Source: JAQVCM01 sp040403095 (lineage in GTDB: Bacteria; Bacteroidota; Bacteroidia; Flavobacteriales_D; Crocinitomicaceae). From it: a stretch of 64,000 nt of DNA. A model generated the notes under the pieces. The model was not told the DNA's origin, searched no databases, and was given only the letters and a program-made list of their open reading frames with translations. The position numbers and the translations under genes were made by a program. Below are positions 18,491-28,106 of the stretch, piece after piece (the stretch's first letter is position 1; every line of letters starts with the position of its first letter). Location of the stretch: the NCBI GenBank assembly GCA_040403095.1, contig JBBALI010000009.1, positions 1 to 64,000 on the forward strand, read 5' to 3'.

Positions 18491-19915
18491 ATGACTGAAA
18501 TAAATGAGAAAAACATAAGGCAATTTATCGATCTAATCGAACCTAAACTTGAACAGTTATGGGACACTTTATGCATATTTAAATCAGGGCAAATCGAAAA
18601 GATTTCAGAAAAATTTATAAATTTTCAATCTGAATTAGCGGATTGTCAAATTTTGATAAACGGTGAGTTTCAAAAAGTTCGCACAAATATTAAATCATTT
18701 AAAACATCGAGGAACAATCTTTCAAAAGAAAATTTTAAAATTGGAGAAAAGCAACTAAAGGATTGTGAACAAGCTATTTTGCATTTAATCTATTTAAGCA
18801 AAAGCATTGGAGACGCATACGCGTGGTTCTTTTTGCAAAACGATAAAGAAATTTTAAATGAACATCTAAAAAGTCCCGAAAATTTGCTTTTACCATCAGG
18901 ATATCTCGGTAGATTAGGTGAAATTGAATTTATTAGAAGTAATAAAATGATTGGTGATAATCTAATTATTTATCACGGCACTACAAGTATCCTACGAATC
19001 GGAGATATTAGCTTAGTAAACCTTAAAACATTTAAACTTACAGGAATTGCTGAACTTAAAACGGATTCTATCGATGGCAATAAATTACAATTACGAATAA
19101 TTGCTTATGGAAAAGAAGACAGAATGAAGCAAACGTTTTCGCACTTTCAAGAGAAAAAGGAATCAAAAAGAGAAGATAAAATAAAAAACGAAGAAAGAGA
19201 AGCTCGTTTAGAAAAACAGATACAAACAATGTTGTCAGCCTTGAAAGTTTATTCTAACGCCCAACCCTCTGTTACAAAAAACATATATAATAATTCGTAC
19301 TTAGGCCAATTAAAACATTTGTTTGAATATGTTGGGAAAGAAAAAATGATTTTTAGTAAAGTAGATGATGGTTTGCTTTTTATTGGAGCAAGGTTGACAC
19401 AAGAAAAATTATCACAACGTCTTTTTGATAACCCTAAAAATACTGAAAAATCCGACAATGAAAAACTAACAAAACATGTATGTTCAATACTAGATCCTGA
19501 ATCAGATAAAAATGAAACAATGAGCGGATCAATTCACTATAATAAAGAAGGTAAGATCAATACTCTCATGGGGGTTAAGCCTATTTTTTGGAGTGATTTA
19601 CCAGTTGATTGTTTAAAGCAAATCTACTTTTATAAACTAGCATTGATAACAATTTACAATCCCATATTTTTTGGTCGTGAAATGAATAAAAGAGGATTTC
19701 ATATAGAATTTGTAGAATCATTTAATAAAAAATGTCTGGTCAAAAGAATTGGTGAACGTCAAATGATAATGGAAAATATGGGGTATTATTTTTCTTTGAT
19801 AATTAATCACCTTGTTGATGAAGCGACTGTTTTGAAAATAATGGATACTATATCGTTAGAGTCAGAAAATTTTACAGATTCTACAAAAATTGAAACGCAT
19901 TTCTATCAGGTTTAG
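18491..19915 (+). CDS. Unrecognised protein with coiled-coil and possible PD-(D/E)XK nuclease motif
   Basis: The 474-residue protein (ATG at 18491) has no signal peptide or membrane segment. Residues 1-120 look helical. A central segment beginning GRLGEIEFI (140) includes Asp172 in RIGDISLV and, 16 residues on, Glu188-Leu-Lys190 in GIAELKT. This Asp then Glu-x-Lys spacing fits the PD-(D/E)XK nuclease fold. A charged, coiled-coil-like stretch follows (residues 215-245). I recognise no family. Context is a restriction remnant upstream and the tRNA-fMet 3' end downstream, which suggests a defence or mobile gene. A second frame stays open past its stop (see findings). Function is unproven. Confidence 0.65.
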   Translation: MTEINEKNIRQFIDLIEPKLEQLWDTLCIFKSGQIEKISEKFINFQSELADCQILINGEFQKVRTNIKSFKTSRNNLSKENFKIGEKQLKDCEQAILHLIYLSKSIGDAYAWFFLQNDKEILNEHLKSPENLLLPSGYLGRLGEIEFIRSNKMIGDNLIIYHGTTSILRIGDISLVNLKTFKLTGIAELKTDSIDGNKLQLRIIAYGKEDRMKQTFSHFQEKKESKREDKIKNEEREARLEKQIQTMLSALKVYSNAQPSVTKNIYNNSYLGQLKHLFEYVGKEKMIFSKVDDGLLFIGARLTQEKLSQRLFDNPKNTEKSDNEKLTKHVCSILDPESDKNETMSGSIHYNKEGKINTLMGVKPIFWSDLPVDCLKQIYFYKLALITIYNPIFFGREMNKRGFHIEFVESFNKKCLVKRIGERQMIMENMGYYFSLIINHLVDEATVLKIMDTISLESENFTDSTKIETHFYQV

Positions 19916-20081
19916 AAAGATCAAAACAACTAATATCGATACAAAAAAATCAATCTAAAAAGTCTAAAATATTAAGTGTTAAAAAACTTGATGTAAAACC
20001 TTTAAGTCATATTAAAAGTGAAAGTGAAAATATAAAAGAAGGATTTCTTTCACTAGCGACTAGATTTTTTACCCACACAAA

Positions 20082-20109
20082 AAAAGGTTGCTAAAAATAG
20101 CAACCTTTT
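20082..20109 (-). terminator. Intrinsic terminator of tRNA-fMet (also usable on the plus strand)
   Basis: A 12-base inverted repeat (AAAAGGTTGCTA at 20082-20093 and TAGCAACCTTTT at 20098-20109) with a four-base loop is followed on the minus strand by a U-run. It lies eight bases beyond the tRNA 3' end and can also end transcription of the preceding plus-strand gene. Confidence 0.85.
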
Positions 20110-20117
20110 ACCTTTTG

Positions 20118-20190
<73 letters not shown>

Positions 20191-20503
20191 CTCTAAACGC
20201 TAAAAACAAACAAGTTTATTTTTTATCGTGGCACAAAGATACACTCTTTTTTTAGATTTACAAACTTAAATTTCAATTTTTAGTGAATTAACGAATTTTA
20301 ACCATTGAAAAAGATAGCCTATTGGGTGCAATTTTCATTTTTTTACGCTTTTTTAAATTTGAAATTGGATATTGTTTTCATTCTATTTTTATTCGTCTTA
20401 CTTTTGTAGTAGAATTCATTTTCAAAGCAAGAAAAATCATTCTAAAACAGCAAATAATAAATCATTTTAAAAGTAGCGGCGCCTTGCGTTCAACAATCGA
20501 TTC
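20191..20503. other. Intergenic region between tRNA-fMet and pbp2
   Basis: This 313-base AT-rich gap carries promoters in both directions: one for the tRNA on the minus strand and one for pbp2 (see the TACTTTTG element). A 34-codon hydrophobic open frame from a TTG at 20305 is not supported as a gene. No mreC or mreD, often found before pbp2 in this phylum, is present. Confidence 0.5.
20399..20406 (+). promoter_or_regulatory. Predicted -7 element (TACTTTTG) for pbp2-rodA
   Basis: TACTTTTG is an exact TAnnTTTG match about 100 bases before the pbp2 ATG. A TTG at 20372-20374 lies 24 bases upstream, slightly longer than usual spacing. If used, the leader would be about 90 bases. Confidence 0.4.
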
Positions 20504-22399
20504 ATGAATACAGATGCTAGAAGATACGTAATTCTCATTTTTTTCTTGGTGATTGGTGTGATTTATTCTATTCGCTTGTTTTACATGCAAGTTGTAGATG
20601 ATAGTTGGACACTTCGTGCGCAAGAAATTGCTGAAAAACGACATGTTGTGGTTCCTCCTCGAGGCATTGTGAAAGACCGAAATGGTAAAAAAATTGTCAT
20701 CAACAAAACCTACTACAACCTCATGATGTGCGAGAAAGACATCAAACATTTTGATACTATCGCATTTGCAAAATTAATTGGTTGGACACCCGAAAAAGTC
20801 AAATATCGTTTCAAAGAAATTTACTACGAAGAAGGCTTCGACAAAAATCCTAAAACGAAAGTGAGAAATGTTCCTCGTTACCAAAAAATGAGAAAATATG
20901 CTTTCGTGAAGGAAATGACCACCGAAGAAATGGCAGAAATTGCGCCTTACCTAGGTAATTTTCCAGGTTTCAATGAGGAAATCACCAGCATGAGAAGTTA
21001 TCCTTATGCAAATGCTGCAAATATTTTGGGCTACGTCAGTGAGGTAAACGGCCAGGAAGTTGAAGAGGATCGCTTTTACCGCTCGGGTGACAACATCGGT
21101 CGTGCTGGATTGGAAAGATTTTACGAAACCGATTTACGCGGAAGAAAAGGTGTTCATTACATCGTTACTTCTGCCATGAACAACGCCATTGAGCCTTATG
21201 CAAATGGAAAATATGATACAACTGCCAAACAAGGTCCAGTTCTAAATTTGAGTGTTGATATTGATTTACAAGCTTATGGCGAATCATTGATGGTCAATAA
21301 AAGAGGCTGTATTGTTGCAATTGAACCTTCATCGGGCGAAATTTTAGCCATGGTTTCTGCCCCTACTTTTGATCCCAATTTATTTGTCGGAAAGCGTGCA
21401 ACTTCTCAAAATTATCCGCGATTGTTGCTTGATAAAGACAAGCCACTTTACCCGCGACCATTGCAAGCAGAATATCCTCCAGGGTCGATTTTTAAATTAT
21501 TGCAATCTGTTATTGCTTTACAAGAAGGGGCAATTACTGTGAATACAGGTTTTCCTTGCAACAAAAGTTTGGTTGGCTGTCATAACCATCCTAATGCTGG
21601 AAACATCATGGAAGCGGTGCAAATGTCTTGTAATCCATATTATTATCAAGCGGTAAGAAGAATCATTCAAGGAGGGCGAAAAAAAGGTTTGTATGCTGAT
21701 GCTGAAGAAGGTTTACGCATTTGGTCGAAATACATGCAAAGTTTTGGTTTGGGACATAAATTAGAATCTGATATTCCTGGAATTCGTGGTGGATTGATTC
21801 CTGATCCAAATTATTACGACAATGAATTTCCTTCGAAAAAACGTCCTTATGGGCATCATCAATGGGCTTTCTCAACGATTCGATCTATTTCCATCGGACA
21901 AGGAGAAGTAAAAGTGACACCACTTCAAATGGCAAATATTGCTGCATTGATTGCCAATCGAGGTTGGTTTTATACCCCCCATTTTGTAAAATCAATCGGT
22001 AAACAAGGTCCAAAACCAGTTTACAGAAAGAAAAACTATACTATGGTAAAATCGCAGCACTTTGATCCAGTGATTGAAGGAATGCGACGCGTTGTGAATG
22101 AAGGTGGAGGAACAGCCAGAAGAGCAAGGTTAGAAGACATCATTATTTGTGGAAAAACGGGTACAGCGCAAAATCCACAAGGAGAAGACCATTCTGTCTT
22201 CATTGCATTTGCACCTATGAATAATCCTAAAATAGCGATTTCTGTTTACGTTGAAAATGCTGGTGCAGGAGGTCAATGGGCAGCGCCAATCGCCAGTTTA
22301 ATGATCGAAAAATATTTGAAAAACAAGATTACAGACCCAGAAAAAGAAAAACGCATTTTGGAAGCGAATTTGATGAACGTTGTTAAAAAAGGAAAATGA
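20504..22399 (+). CDS. mrdA: Penicillin-binding protein 2 (elongasome transpeptidase)
   Basis: This 631-residue class B penicillin-binding protein cross-links peptidoglycan during cell elongation. It has one N-terminal membrane anchor (about residues 8-25) and a dimerisation domain. The transpeptidase domain has the active-site serine Ser328 in PGSIFK (S-x-x-K) and Lys551 in the KTGTAQ box. The SxN region lies near residue 378 (VQMSCNPYYYQ). Its stop overlaps the rodA start by four bases, the usual PBP2-RodA pairing of synthase partner and glycosyltransferase. Full length and intact. Confidence 0.96.
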   Translation: MNTDARRYVILIFFLVIGVIYSIRLFYMQVVDDSWTLRAQEIAEKRHVVVPPRGIVKDRNGKKIVINKTYYNLMMCEKDIKHFDTIAFAKLIGWTPEKVKYRFKEIYYEEGFDKNPKTKVRNVPRYQKMRKYAFVKEMTTEEMAEIAPYLGNFPGFNEEITSMRSYPYANAANILGYVSEVNGQEVEEDRFYRSGDNIGRAGLERFYETDLRGRKGVHYIVTSAMNNAIEPYANGKYDTTAKQGPVLNLSVDIDLQAYGESLMVNKRGCIVAIEPSSGEILAMVSAPTFDPNLFVGKRATSQNYPRLLLDKDKPLYPRPLQAEYPPGSIFKLLQSVIALQEGAITVNTGFPCNKSLVGCHNHPNAGNIMEAVQMSCNPYYYQAVRRIIQGGRKKGLYADAEEGLRIWSKYMQSFGLGHKLESDIPGIRGGLIPDPNYYDNEFPSKKRPYGHHQWAFSTIRSISIGQGEVKVTPLQMANIAALIANRGWFYTPHFVKSIGKQGPKPVYRKKNYTMVKSQHFDPVIEGMRRVVNEGGGTARRARLEDIIICGKTGTAQNPQGEDHSVFIAFAPMNNPKIAISVYVENAGAGGQWAAPIASLMIEKYLKNKITDPEKEKRILEANLMNVVKKGK

Positions 22400-23793
22400 G
22401 TAGAAATCAATCGCTGACATCAAACGTTGATTGGGGTTTACTGATCGTTTTTTTCTTAATGCTTGGCATGGGTGTTGCCAACGTTTATTCCGTTGCGTAC
22501 AACGAAGATCATCCCAATTTCTTTGATTTTTCTCAGAAGTATGGAAAGCAAATTTTGTGGATTGGATTTTCATTATTTCTTGGAATTGTGGTCTTTTTGA
22601 TTGATTCTGACATTTATAGAAAATTTGCCATTCCTATTTATTTGTTTTGCATTGGCATGTTGGTTCTCGTCCTTTTCATGCCCGCTGTAAACGGTGCTCA
22701 CGCATGGCTTGGCTTTGGTTCGCTAGGAATTCAACCGGCAGAGTTTGCCAAAATCGGAACTGCCATTGCACTTGGCCGATATATCAATGGACTAAATGTC
22801 AATCAACAAAATGTAAAAACAGTGATTCTTGCAAATATTATTTTGCTTGGGCCTATGGTTTTAATTCTGATGCAACCTGATGCAGGATCTTTTGTGGTTT
22901 TTACGTCTTTTTTGTTCGTAATGTACCGCGAAGGTTTGACTTATGATCCCATTGTTTTGAAATTAGTCAATCTAATTCCGGGTATCAAGTTCAAAAGCAC
23001 TTGGGTTGGAAGTCACTTTATTCCGATTTTATTTGCGGTAGTGTTCTTATCACTTGTGACGTTGTTAATGAGCAATAATGTGCTCACCTTTGAATTCTGG
23101 CCAGGATTAGAAATTCCAGGATTTTATGGTGTTTTGATTTCACTTCTCCTTTTGGCATTGTTTTCTTACTTTATTTTGCGCTGGATTTCATCAAAAAGAG
23201 ACCGAAGTAAAGTAACAGTCATTGTATTGATTGGATTCATCATGGCCGCAGGAATTTCAACTACAGTAAATGTTGGTTTTCAAGGATTGGCGATTCACCA
23301 AAAAGAACGTATCGAATTGTTTTTGGGAATGAGAGAAGATCCCAATGGTGATGATTATAACCGAAATCGCGCCATGGCAGCTGTTGGTTCTGGTGGTTTG
23401 ACTGGAAAAGGGTACAAAAATGCAAGTTTAGCAAGTGTTGAATCGAATCACGTTCCTGAAAGTGAAACGGATTTTATTTTTTGTCCTTTGGCAGAAGAAT
23501 GGGGATTTGTTGGAAGTGTGGTCATCATGTTTTTATTCATGTTTATGCTGATTCGCATTATAACCATAGCAGAACGACAAAAATCACGTTTCAATCGCGT
23601 GTATGCCTATTCCGTGGCGATGATTATTTTCTATCATTTTGCCATCAACATTGGAATGAATATTGGATTCGCGCCAGTTATTGGGATTCCCTTACCATTT
23701 TTCAGCTATGGTGGTTCATCCATGATGTCGTTTTCCGTGATGATGTTTATTTTGATAAAACTTGACAGTCAAAGAAACGAGGTACTGAGTTAA
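22396..23793 (+). CDS. rodA: Rod shape-determining peptidoglycan glycosyltransferase RodA
   Basis: This 465-residue polytopic SEDS protein (FtsW/RodA/SpoVE family) polymerises lipid II with PBP2. Family blocks are visible: AHAWLGFGSLGIQPAEFAKIG (about residue 102), AVGSGGLTGKGYKNAS (about 332), the conserved VPESETDFIFCPLAEEWGF segment (about 352), and the C-terminal GIPLPFFSYGGSSMMSF. RodA rather than FtsW is assigned from the four-base overlap with pbp2. It ends one base before a convergent gene with no terminator between. Confidence 0.95.
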   Translation: MSRNQSLTSNVDWGLLIVFFLMLGMGVANVYSVAYNEDHPNFFDFSQKYGKQILWIGFSLFLGIVVFLIDSDIYRKFAIPIYLFCIGMLVLVLFMPAVNGAHAWLGFGSLGIQPAEFAKIGTAIALGRYINGLNVNQQNVKTVILANIILLGPMVLILMQPDAGSFVVFTSFLFVMYREGLTYDPIVLKLVNLIPGIKFKSTWVGSHFIPILFAVVFLSLVTLLMSNNVLTFEFWPGLEIPGFYGVLISLLLLALFSYFILRWISSKRDRSKVTVIVLIGFIMAAGISTTVNVGFQGLAIHQKERIELFLGMREDPNGDDYNRNRAMAAVGSGGLTGKGYKNASLASVESNHVPESETDFIFCPLAEEWGFVGSVVIMFLFMFMLIRIITIAERQKSRFNRVYAYSVAMIIFYHFAINIGMNIGFAPVIGIPLPFFSYGGSSMMSFSVMMFILIKLDSQRNEVLS

Positions 23794-23794
23794 T

Positions 23795-24553
23795 TTACTC
23801 TTCAATCTCCAATTCAGGATGCCTTTTCAACTTTCTTCTGGCTTTTTCTTTGGCTCGTTTTGCTTTTTCCTCAGGAGTCAATTTTTCCCAATCATAGCTG
23901 TAAGTCAAGGAAAGAATATGTTCAATTTCATTTTTGGGTATATTGATGCTTTTACCAAAAATGTATTTCACCTCCAAAGTTCGAGGTCCTTTTAAATTGT
24001 ATGAAGTACCAGCTGCCAAACGATATTTATTGAATCTTTTCCCTAAATCTTTGTTTGCTAGACTGTAAAACCATTCGCCCGAAATGGCAGGCGTAAATTT
24101 GCTCTTTTTATTGATGTGAAAAGTCAAAGCAGGTTTCAAACGAATGGCTTGGTCAAATTCAGAAGAATAATTTCCTACTCCATTCAATGTTCCAAAAGTT
24201 GATTGATATCTAAATCTGAAACCTGGATCAACATGTTTGAATTTTGCCTTCAACTCTAAATTGAAATTCAATCTATTATCAAAAACATAATTTCTGTATT
24301 TATTTTCTTTAAAAATCATCCTATAATCAACCGAAACTTTGATTCCGTCTATTACTTTGTATGACAAGGATAGTTGCGGAAAAATAGTACTTGGTACGCT
24401 AAAATTGTAGAAACGCAAATCTAGCGATGCAGCAGCTGTCAACTTTGAGGTTAATTTTCTATTTACTTCCCCACTTAACCAGGTTTGAGGAACAACTTGC
24501 GCAAAATTAAGTCCGACAAAAAACAAAAAGCCAAATAACAATCTATTTTTCAT
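23795..24553 (-). CDS. DUF2490 domain-containing outer-membrane protein
   Basis: This 252-residue protein has a signal peptide (1-18), a DUF2490 body of repeated amphipathic strands starting QTWLSGEVNRKLTSKL, and a Lys/Glu-rich C-terminal tail (EEKAKRAKEKARRKLKRH). DUF2490 proteins are predicted outer-membrane barrels of unknown function. It starts two bases after the stop of the lipoprotein gene upstream on the same strand, so the two form an operon. The charged tail after the barrel is unusual and could be periplasmic. Confidence 0.8.
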   Translation of the reverse strand: MKNRLLFGFLFFVGLNFAQVVPQTWLSGEVNRKLTSKLTAAASLDLRFYNFSVPSTIFPQLSLSYKVIDGIKVSVDYRMIFKENKYRNYVFDNRLNFNLELKAKFKHVDPGFRFRYQSTFGTLNGVGNYSSEFDQAIRLKPALTFHINKKSKFTPAISGEWFYSLANKDLGKRFNKYRLAAGTSYNLKGPRTLEVKYIFGKSINIPKNEIEHILSLTYSYDWEKLTPEEKAKRAKEKARRKLKRHPELEIEE

Positions 24554-24555
24554 GC

Positions 24556-24969
24556 TTAATCTTTGATTGTGATTGTTCCCACATCAACAGTTGATTTATT
24601 TTCAGTGATTTCGGTTGAAACCAAAACTGTTTCTTGTCCGCTTGGACAAGGATTTTCAATTGAATTAAAGCACTTACTGTAAACAAAAATTTGGTATTTA
24701 CCCTTCGCCAAGTATGGGAACTCAAAACTTCCGTCATAACTTGTTGCAATCTTGTCATTGAAATATGTTCCATCAGCGCCATAAATAATGTAAACATCAA
24801 AATCTTGCCCAAAATATTTAGAGGTAATTGCTGTCCCAGAACTGTTGTAATTTTCAACGTATACTTTTCCTTTGATAATTGATGTACCACCCTCTCCTGC
24901 AGACTTGTTACAAGAAGAAATTACAAAGAAAAAAGCAAAGATGCTCAAGAAGAAAACTATTTTTTTCAT
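24556..24969 (-). CDS. Secreted lipoprotein with carboxypeptidase-regulatory-like fold, unknown function
   Basis: This 137-residue lipoprotein has the signal sequence MKKIVFFLSIFAFFFVISSC with lipobox Cys20. The body includes IIKGKVYVENYN and YDGSFEFPYLAKGKYQIFVYS, which look like a beta-sandwich of the carboxypeptidase-regulatory or SpaA type. No specific family is recognised. It is directly upstream of the DUF2490 barrel gene and may partner with it in the outer membrane. Confidence 0.7.
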   Translation of the reverse strand: MKKIVFFLSIFAFFFVISSCNKSAGEGGTSIIKGKVYVENYNSSGTAITSKYFGQDFDVYIIYGADGTYFNDKIATSYDGSFEFPYLAKGKYQIFVYSKCFNSIENPCPSGQETVLVSTEITENKSTVDVGTITIKD

Positions 24970-25134
24970 AATGTTATTTGAAATTTAGAGTGAATAAAAG
25001 TAATTTAAAATTGTGATAAGAATCACATTTACTGTCAACCATTTTAAAAAAATATACGTCTAACTTTAATATTATGTTTATTTTTTGTTAATATTGAGTG
25101 AGAAAAGCTCCTTATTTTTTAAAATCTCCACTTT

Positions 25135-28104
25135 ATGATACGTTATTTTTTTTCGTTAGTGTTTATAATTTGCCTGTCAAATTCATTCAGCCAAGTTGTA
25201 ATTAACGAGTATTCTTGTTCAAATATTGCTGGTCCAATGGATGCCTATGGCGAAAGAGAAGATTGGGTTGAATTATTCAATACATCAGCAACACCTGTTG
25301 ATTTAACGGGATATTTTTTGTCAGATAAATCAACAAATCTCAATAAATGGGAAGTTCCATCAGGAACGATTCCTGCAAATGGCTTTTTAATGGTTTTTTG
25401 TTCCGGTAGAAATACTGTTTCTGGAAATCAATTACATCCAAATTTTAAATTAACACAAACTAAAAATGAATGGATTATTCTTTCTGATGCAAATTTAGAC
25501 GTTCAAGATTCAATAAAAATTGTTCACTTAACTAAAAGTAATCATTCAGTCGGAAGACAAACCAATGGTGCTACTGTTTGGAAATTATTTTTAACACCTA
25601 CTCCGAATGCTGCCAATTCAGGCGCCATTAATTTTTACACATCAACGCCAGCATTTAGTGTAAATCCGGGTTTTTATCCTGGTGCTCAAAGTGTAACTAT
25701 CACTTGTCCCGATGCAGGTTCAACAATTCGATACACTCTTGATGGATCTGTACCAACAACTACATCTACACTTTATTCAGGTCCAATAAACATAGGAACC
25801 ACCAAAGTTTTGCGAGCCAAAGCTTTTTCAACCAACGAGCCGAGTTTTACCAAATCAGGAACTTATTTTATCAATGTTGATCACACGATTCCTGTTTTAT
25901 CAGTGGCAGGTTTTGGAAATAATAGCGTTCAAACTTTATTGGATGGTAATTCCGGAATCACTCCTCAAGGATTTTTCGAAATGTATGAAGCTGACAACAG
26001 TTTTGTTGATGCAGGAGAAGGAGAATTCAATAAACATGGAAATGACTCTTGGTCCTACGACCAAAGAGGATTTGACTTCATTATGAAAGATCAATTTGGA
26101 TACAATGATGCGATAGAACATCAAATTTTCCCTGAAAAATCAAGAACTTCATTCCAAAGATTGATTATTAAAGCGGGAGCGAGTGACAATTATCCTTTTG
26201 AAAATGGTGCCACTCACATTAGAGATGCTTACGTCCACACACTTTCTCAAAAAGCAGACTTAAAATTGGATGAAAGAACATGGAAACCTTGCGTTGTTTA
26301 TGTCAATGGTGTTTATTGGGGAGTTTATGAAATCCGCGAAAAAGCTGACGATTCAGATTTTACTGAATATTATGACAACCAAGATAAATACAACTTGCAA
26401 TATTTAAAAACTTGGGGAGCAACGTGGGAAGAATTTGGCGCACCAAATGCTTTGAATGATTGGAATGCTTTGAAAGCATATATTCAAACCAATAACATGG
26501 GCAACGCGACGAATTTTGCTTATGTTGATAGTCAATTAAATTGGGAATCTTTGGTAGATTATTTCTGCATCAATTCGTATACGGTCTGTCAAGATTGGCT
26601 AAATTGGAATACTGCTTGGTGGAGAGGAATGGATCCTGCTGGTGAACACAAAAAATGGCGCTACACATTGTGGGACATGGATGCAACATTTGGACATTAT
26701 ATTAATTATACTGGCATTCCTGATGATTCGCCAAGTGCTGATCCTTGTAATGTTGAAGCATTGCCTGACCCGGGTGGTCAAGGTCATACTGAGATTTTAC
26801 AAAAACTCATCAATGAAAACCCAATTGTTGAACAGTATTATATCACCAGATATGCAGATTTACTGAATACACATTTCTCCTGTGAGTACATGATATATAT
26901 TTTAGACAGTATGATTACTCAGATTGCACCAGAAATGCCGGGACAGATCGCTCGTTGGGGTGGAAGCATGGCTGAGTGGCAAGCAAATGTGCAAGGACTA
27001 TACGATTTTATAAATGCTAGATGTGTGGCTTTGAATCAAGGAATGGTAGGTTGTTATAATTTGACCGGACCATATGATATCACGGTTGACGTTAGCCCTG
27101 CACTTTCAGGAGAAGTTAAAGTAAATTCAATTTGGGCGCCAAGTTATCCTTGGACAGCTTCTTATTTTGGTGGAATAGCTACCAATTTAGTTGCAAGACC
27201 GATGCTTGGATATGCTTTTGATCATTGGGAATATACAGTTGGACCAACAGCTTCAGCGATTACGGAAGATACAAACAGCATGAATATTTTACAACCTGAA
27301 AACATTGTTGCTTTTTTCATTGCTGACAATGCAGATTTAGATGGAGATGGAATTACTAATACAGATGAAGGAACCATCGGCACAGACCCAACAAATCCAG
27401 ATACAGATGGAGATGGAGTAAATGATGGTACTGAGGTGAACAACGGTTCAGACCCTTTGGATCCATGCAGTCCAAATTTAAATTCTGTAAATTGCGATTC
27501 TGATGGCGATGGCATTACAAATCCAAACGAGGGCATAATTGGAACTAATCCAAATAATCCAGATACTGATGGAGATGGAATCGATGACGGAATTGAAGTG
27601 AACAATTCAAGTGATCCGCTTGACCCTTGCGATCCAGTTAGCACATTACCAGAATGTACAATTGATAGTGATGGAGACGGCGTTTCAAATGCACAAGAAG
27701 GCGTAATTGGAACTGATCCAAATAATCCAGACTCAGACGGCGATGGAATTAATGATGGAACAGAGGTTAATAATAATACCAATCCGCTAGATTCTTGTGA
27801 TCCAAATAATGTAGGTTATGCTTGTAATCCTGGAATTTTAGTTCCAACAGGATTTTCACCAAATGGGGATAACAACAATGATGCATTCAGGGTATATGCA
27901 GGAAATGATATCAAAACATTTAAAATCTCTGTTTATGACAGATGGGGAAATAAAATGTTTGAAACAAGCGAAAGTGGATTTGGCTGGGATGGTAATTATA
28001 GAGGAAAACCATTAAATCCAGGGATTTATGCCTACATGCTTGAAATCATTTACAAAGATGGAAAAGCGGAATTAAAATCTGGAAATATCACTTTAATCCG
28101 CTAA
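25135..28104 (+). CDS. Large secreted CotH-kinase/lamin-tail protein with TSP3 repeats and T9SS type B sorting domain
   Basis: This 989-residue surface protein has domains in order. A signal peptide (1-20) is followed by a lamin-tail domain starting VVINEYSC (20-130) and a chitobiase-type C-terminal sandwich with IRYTLDGSVPTT (170-240). A CotH-like kinase region with VYVNGVYWGVYEIREK covers about 255-640. Calcium-binding thrombospondin type 3 repeats with DxDGDGI motifs cover about 730-890. A CHU_C type B sorting domain, VPTGFSPNGDNNNDAF, starts near 900. Type B cargo usually needs a SprF-like partner, which is the next gene, two bases downstream. CotH members can phosphorylate proteins. The substrate here is unknown. 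Confidence 0.9.
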   Translation: MIRYFFSLVFIICLSNSFSQVVINEYSCSNIAGPMDAYGEREDWVELFNTSATPVDLTGYFLSDKSTNLNKWEVPSGTIPANGFLMVFCSGRNTVSGNQLHPNFKLTQTKNEWIILSDANLDVQDSIKIVHLTKSNHSVGRQTNGATVWKLFLTPTPNAANSGAINFYTSTPAFSVNPGFYPGAQSVTITCPDAGSTIRYTLDGSVPTTTSTLYSGPINIGTTKVLRAKAFSTNEPSFTKSGTYFINVDHTIPVLSVAGFGNNSVQTLLDGNSGITPQGFFEMYEADNSFVDAGEGEFNKHGNDSWSYDQRGFDFIMKDQFGYNDAIEHQIFPEKSRTSFQRLIIKAGASDNYPFENGATHIRDAYVHTLSQKADLKLDERTWKPCVVYVNGVYWGVYEIREKADDSDFTEYYDNQDKYNLQYLKTWGATWEEFGAPNALNDWNALKAYIQTNNMGNATNFAYVDSQLNWESLVDYFCINSYTVCQDWLNWNTAWWRGMDPAGEHKKWRYTLWDMDATFGHYINYTGIPDDSPSADPCNVEALPDPGGQGHTEILQKLINENPIVEQYYITRYADLLNTHFSCEYMIYILDSMITQIAPEMPGQIARWGGSMAEWQANVQGLYDFINARCVALNQGMVGCYNLTGPYDITVDVSPALSGEVKVNSIWAPSYPWTASYFGGIATNLVARPMLGYAFDHWEYTVGPTASAITEDTNSMNILQPENIVAFFIADNADLDGDGITNTDEGTIGTDPTNPDTDGDGVNDGTEVNNGSDPLDPCSPNLNSVNCDSDGDGITNPNEGIIGTNPNNPDTDGDGIDDGIEVNNSSDPLDPCDPVSTLPECTIDSDGDGVSNAQEGVIGTDPNNPDSDGDGINDGTEVNNNTNPLDSCDPNNVGYACNPGILVPTGFSPNGDNNNDAFRVYAGNDIKTFKISVYDRWGNKMFETSESGFGWDGNYRGKPLNPGIYAYMLEIIYKDGKAELKSGNITLIR

Positions 28105-28106
28105 AA

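Noticed and set aside
20305..20409. 34-codon hydrophobic open frame from a TTG before pbp2
   Set aside because: No ATG, no promoter in front, and hydrophobicity is explained by T-rich sequence. The -7 element for pbp2 overlaps its end.
27222..27782. 186-codon minus-strand open frame inside the CotH protein gene
   Set aside because: It is antisense to the TSP3 repeats, and its Pro/Ser-rich repetitive translation mirrors the Asp/Gly repeat codons.
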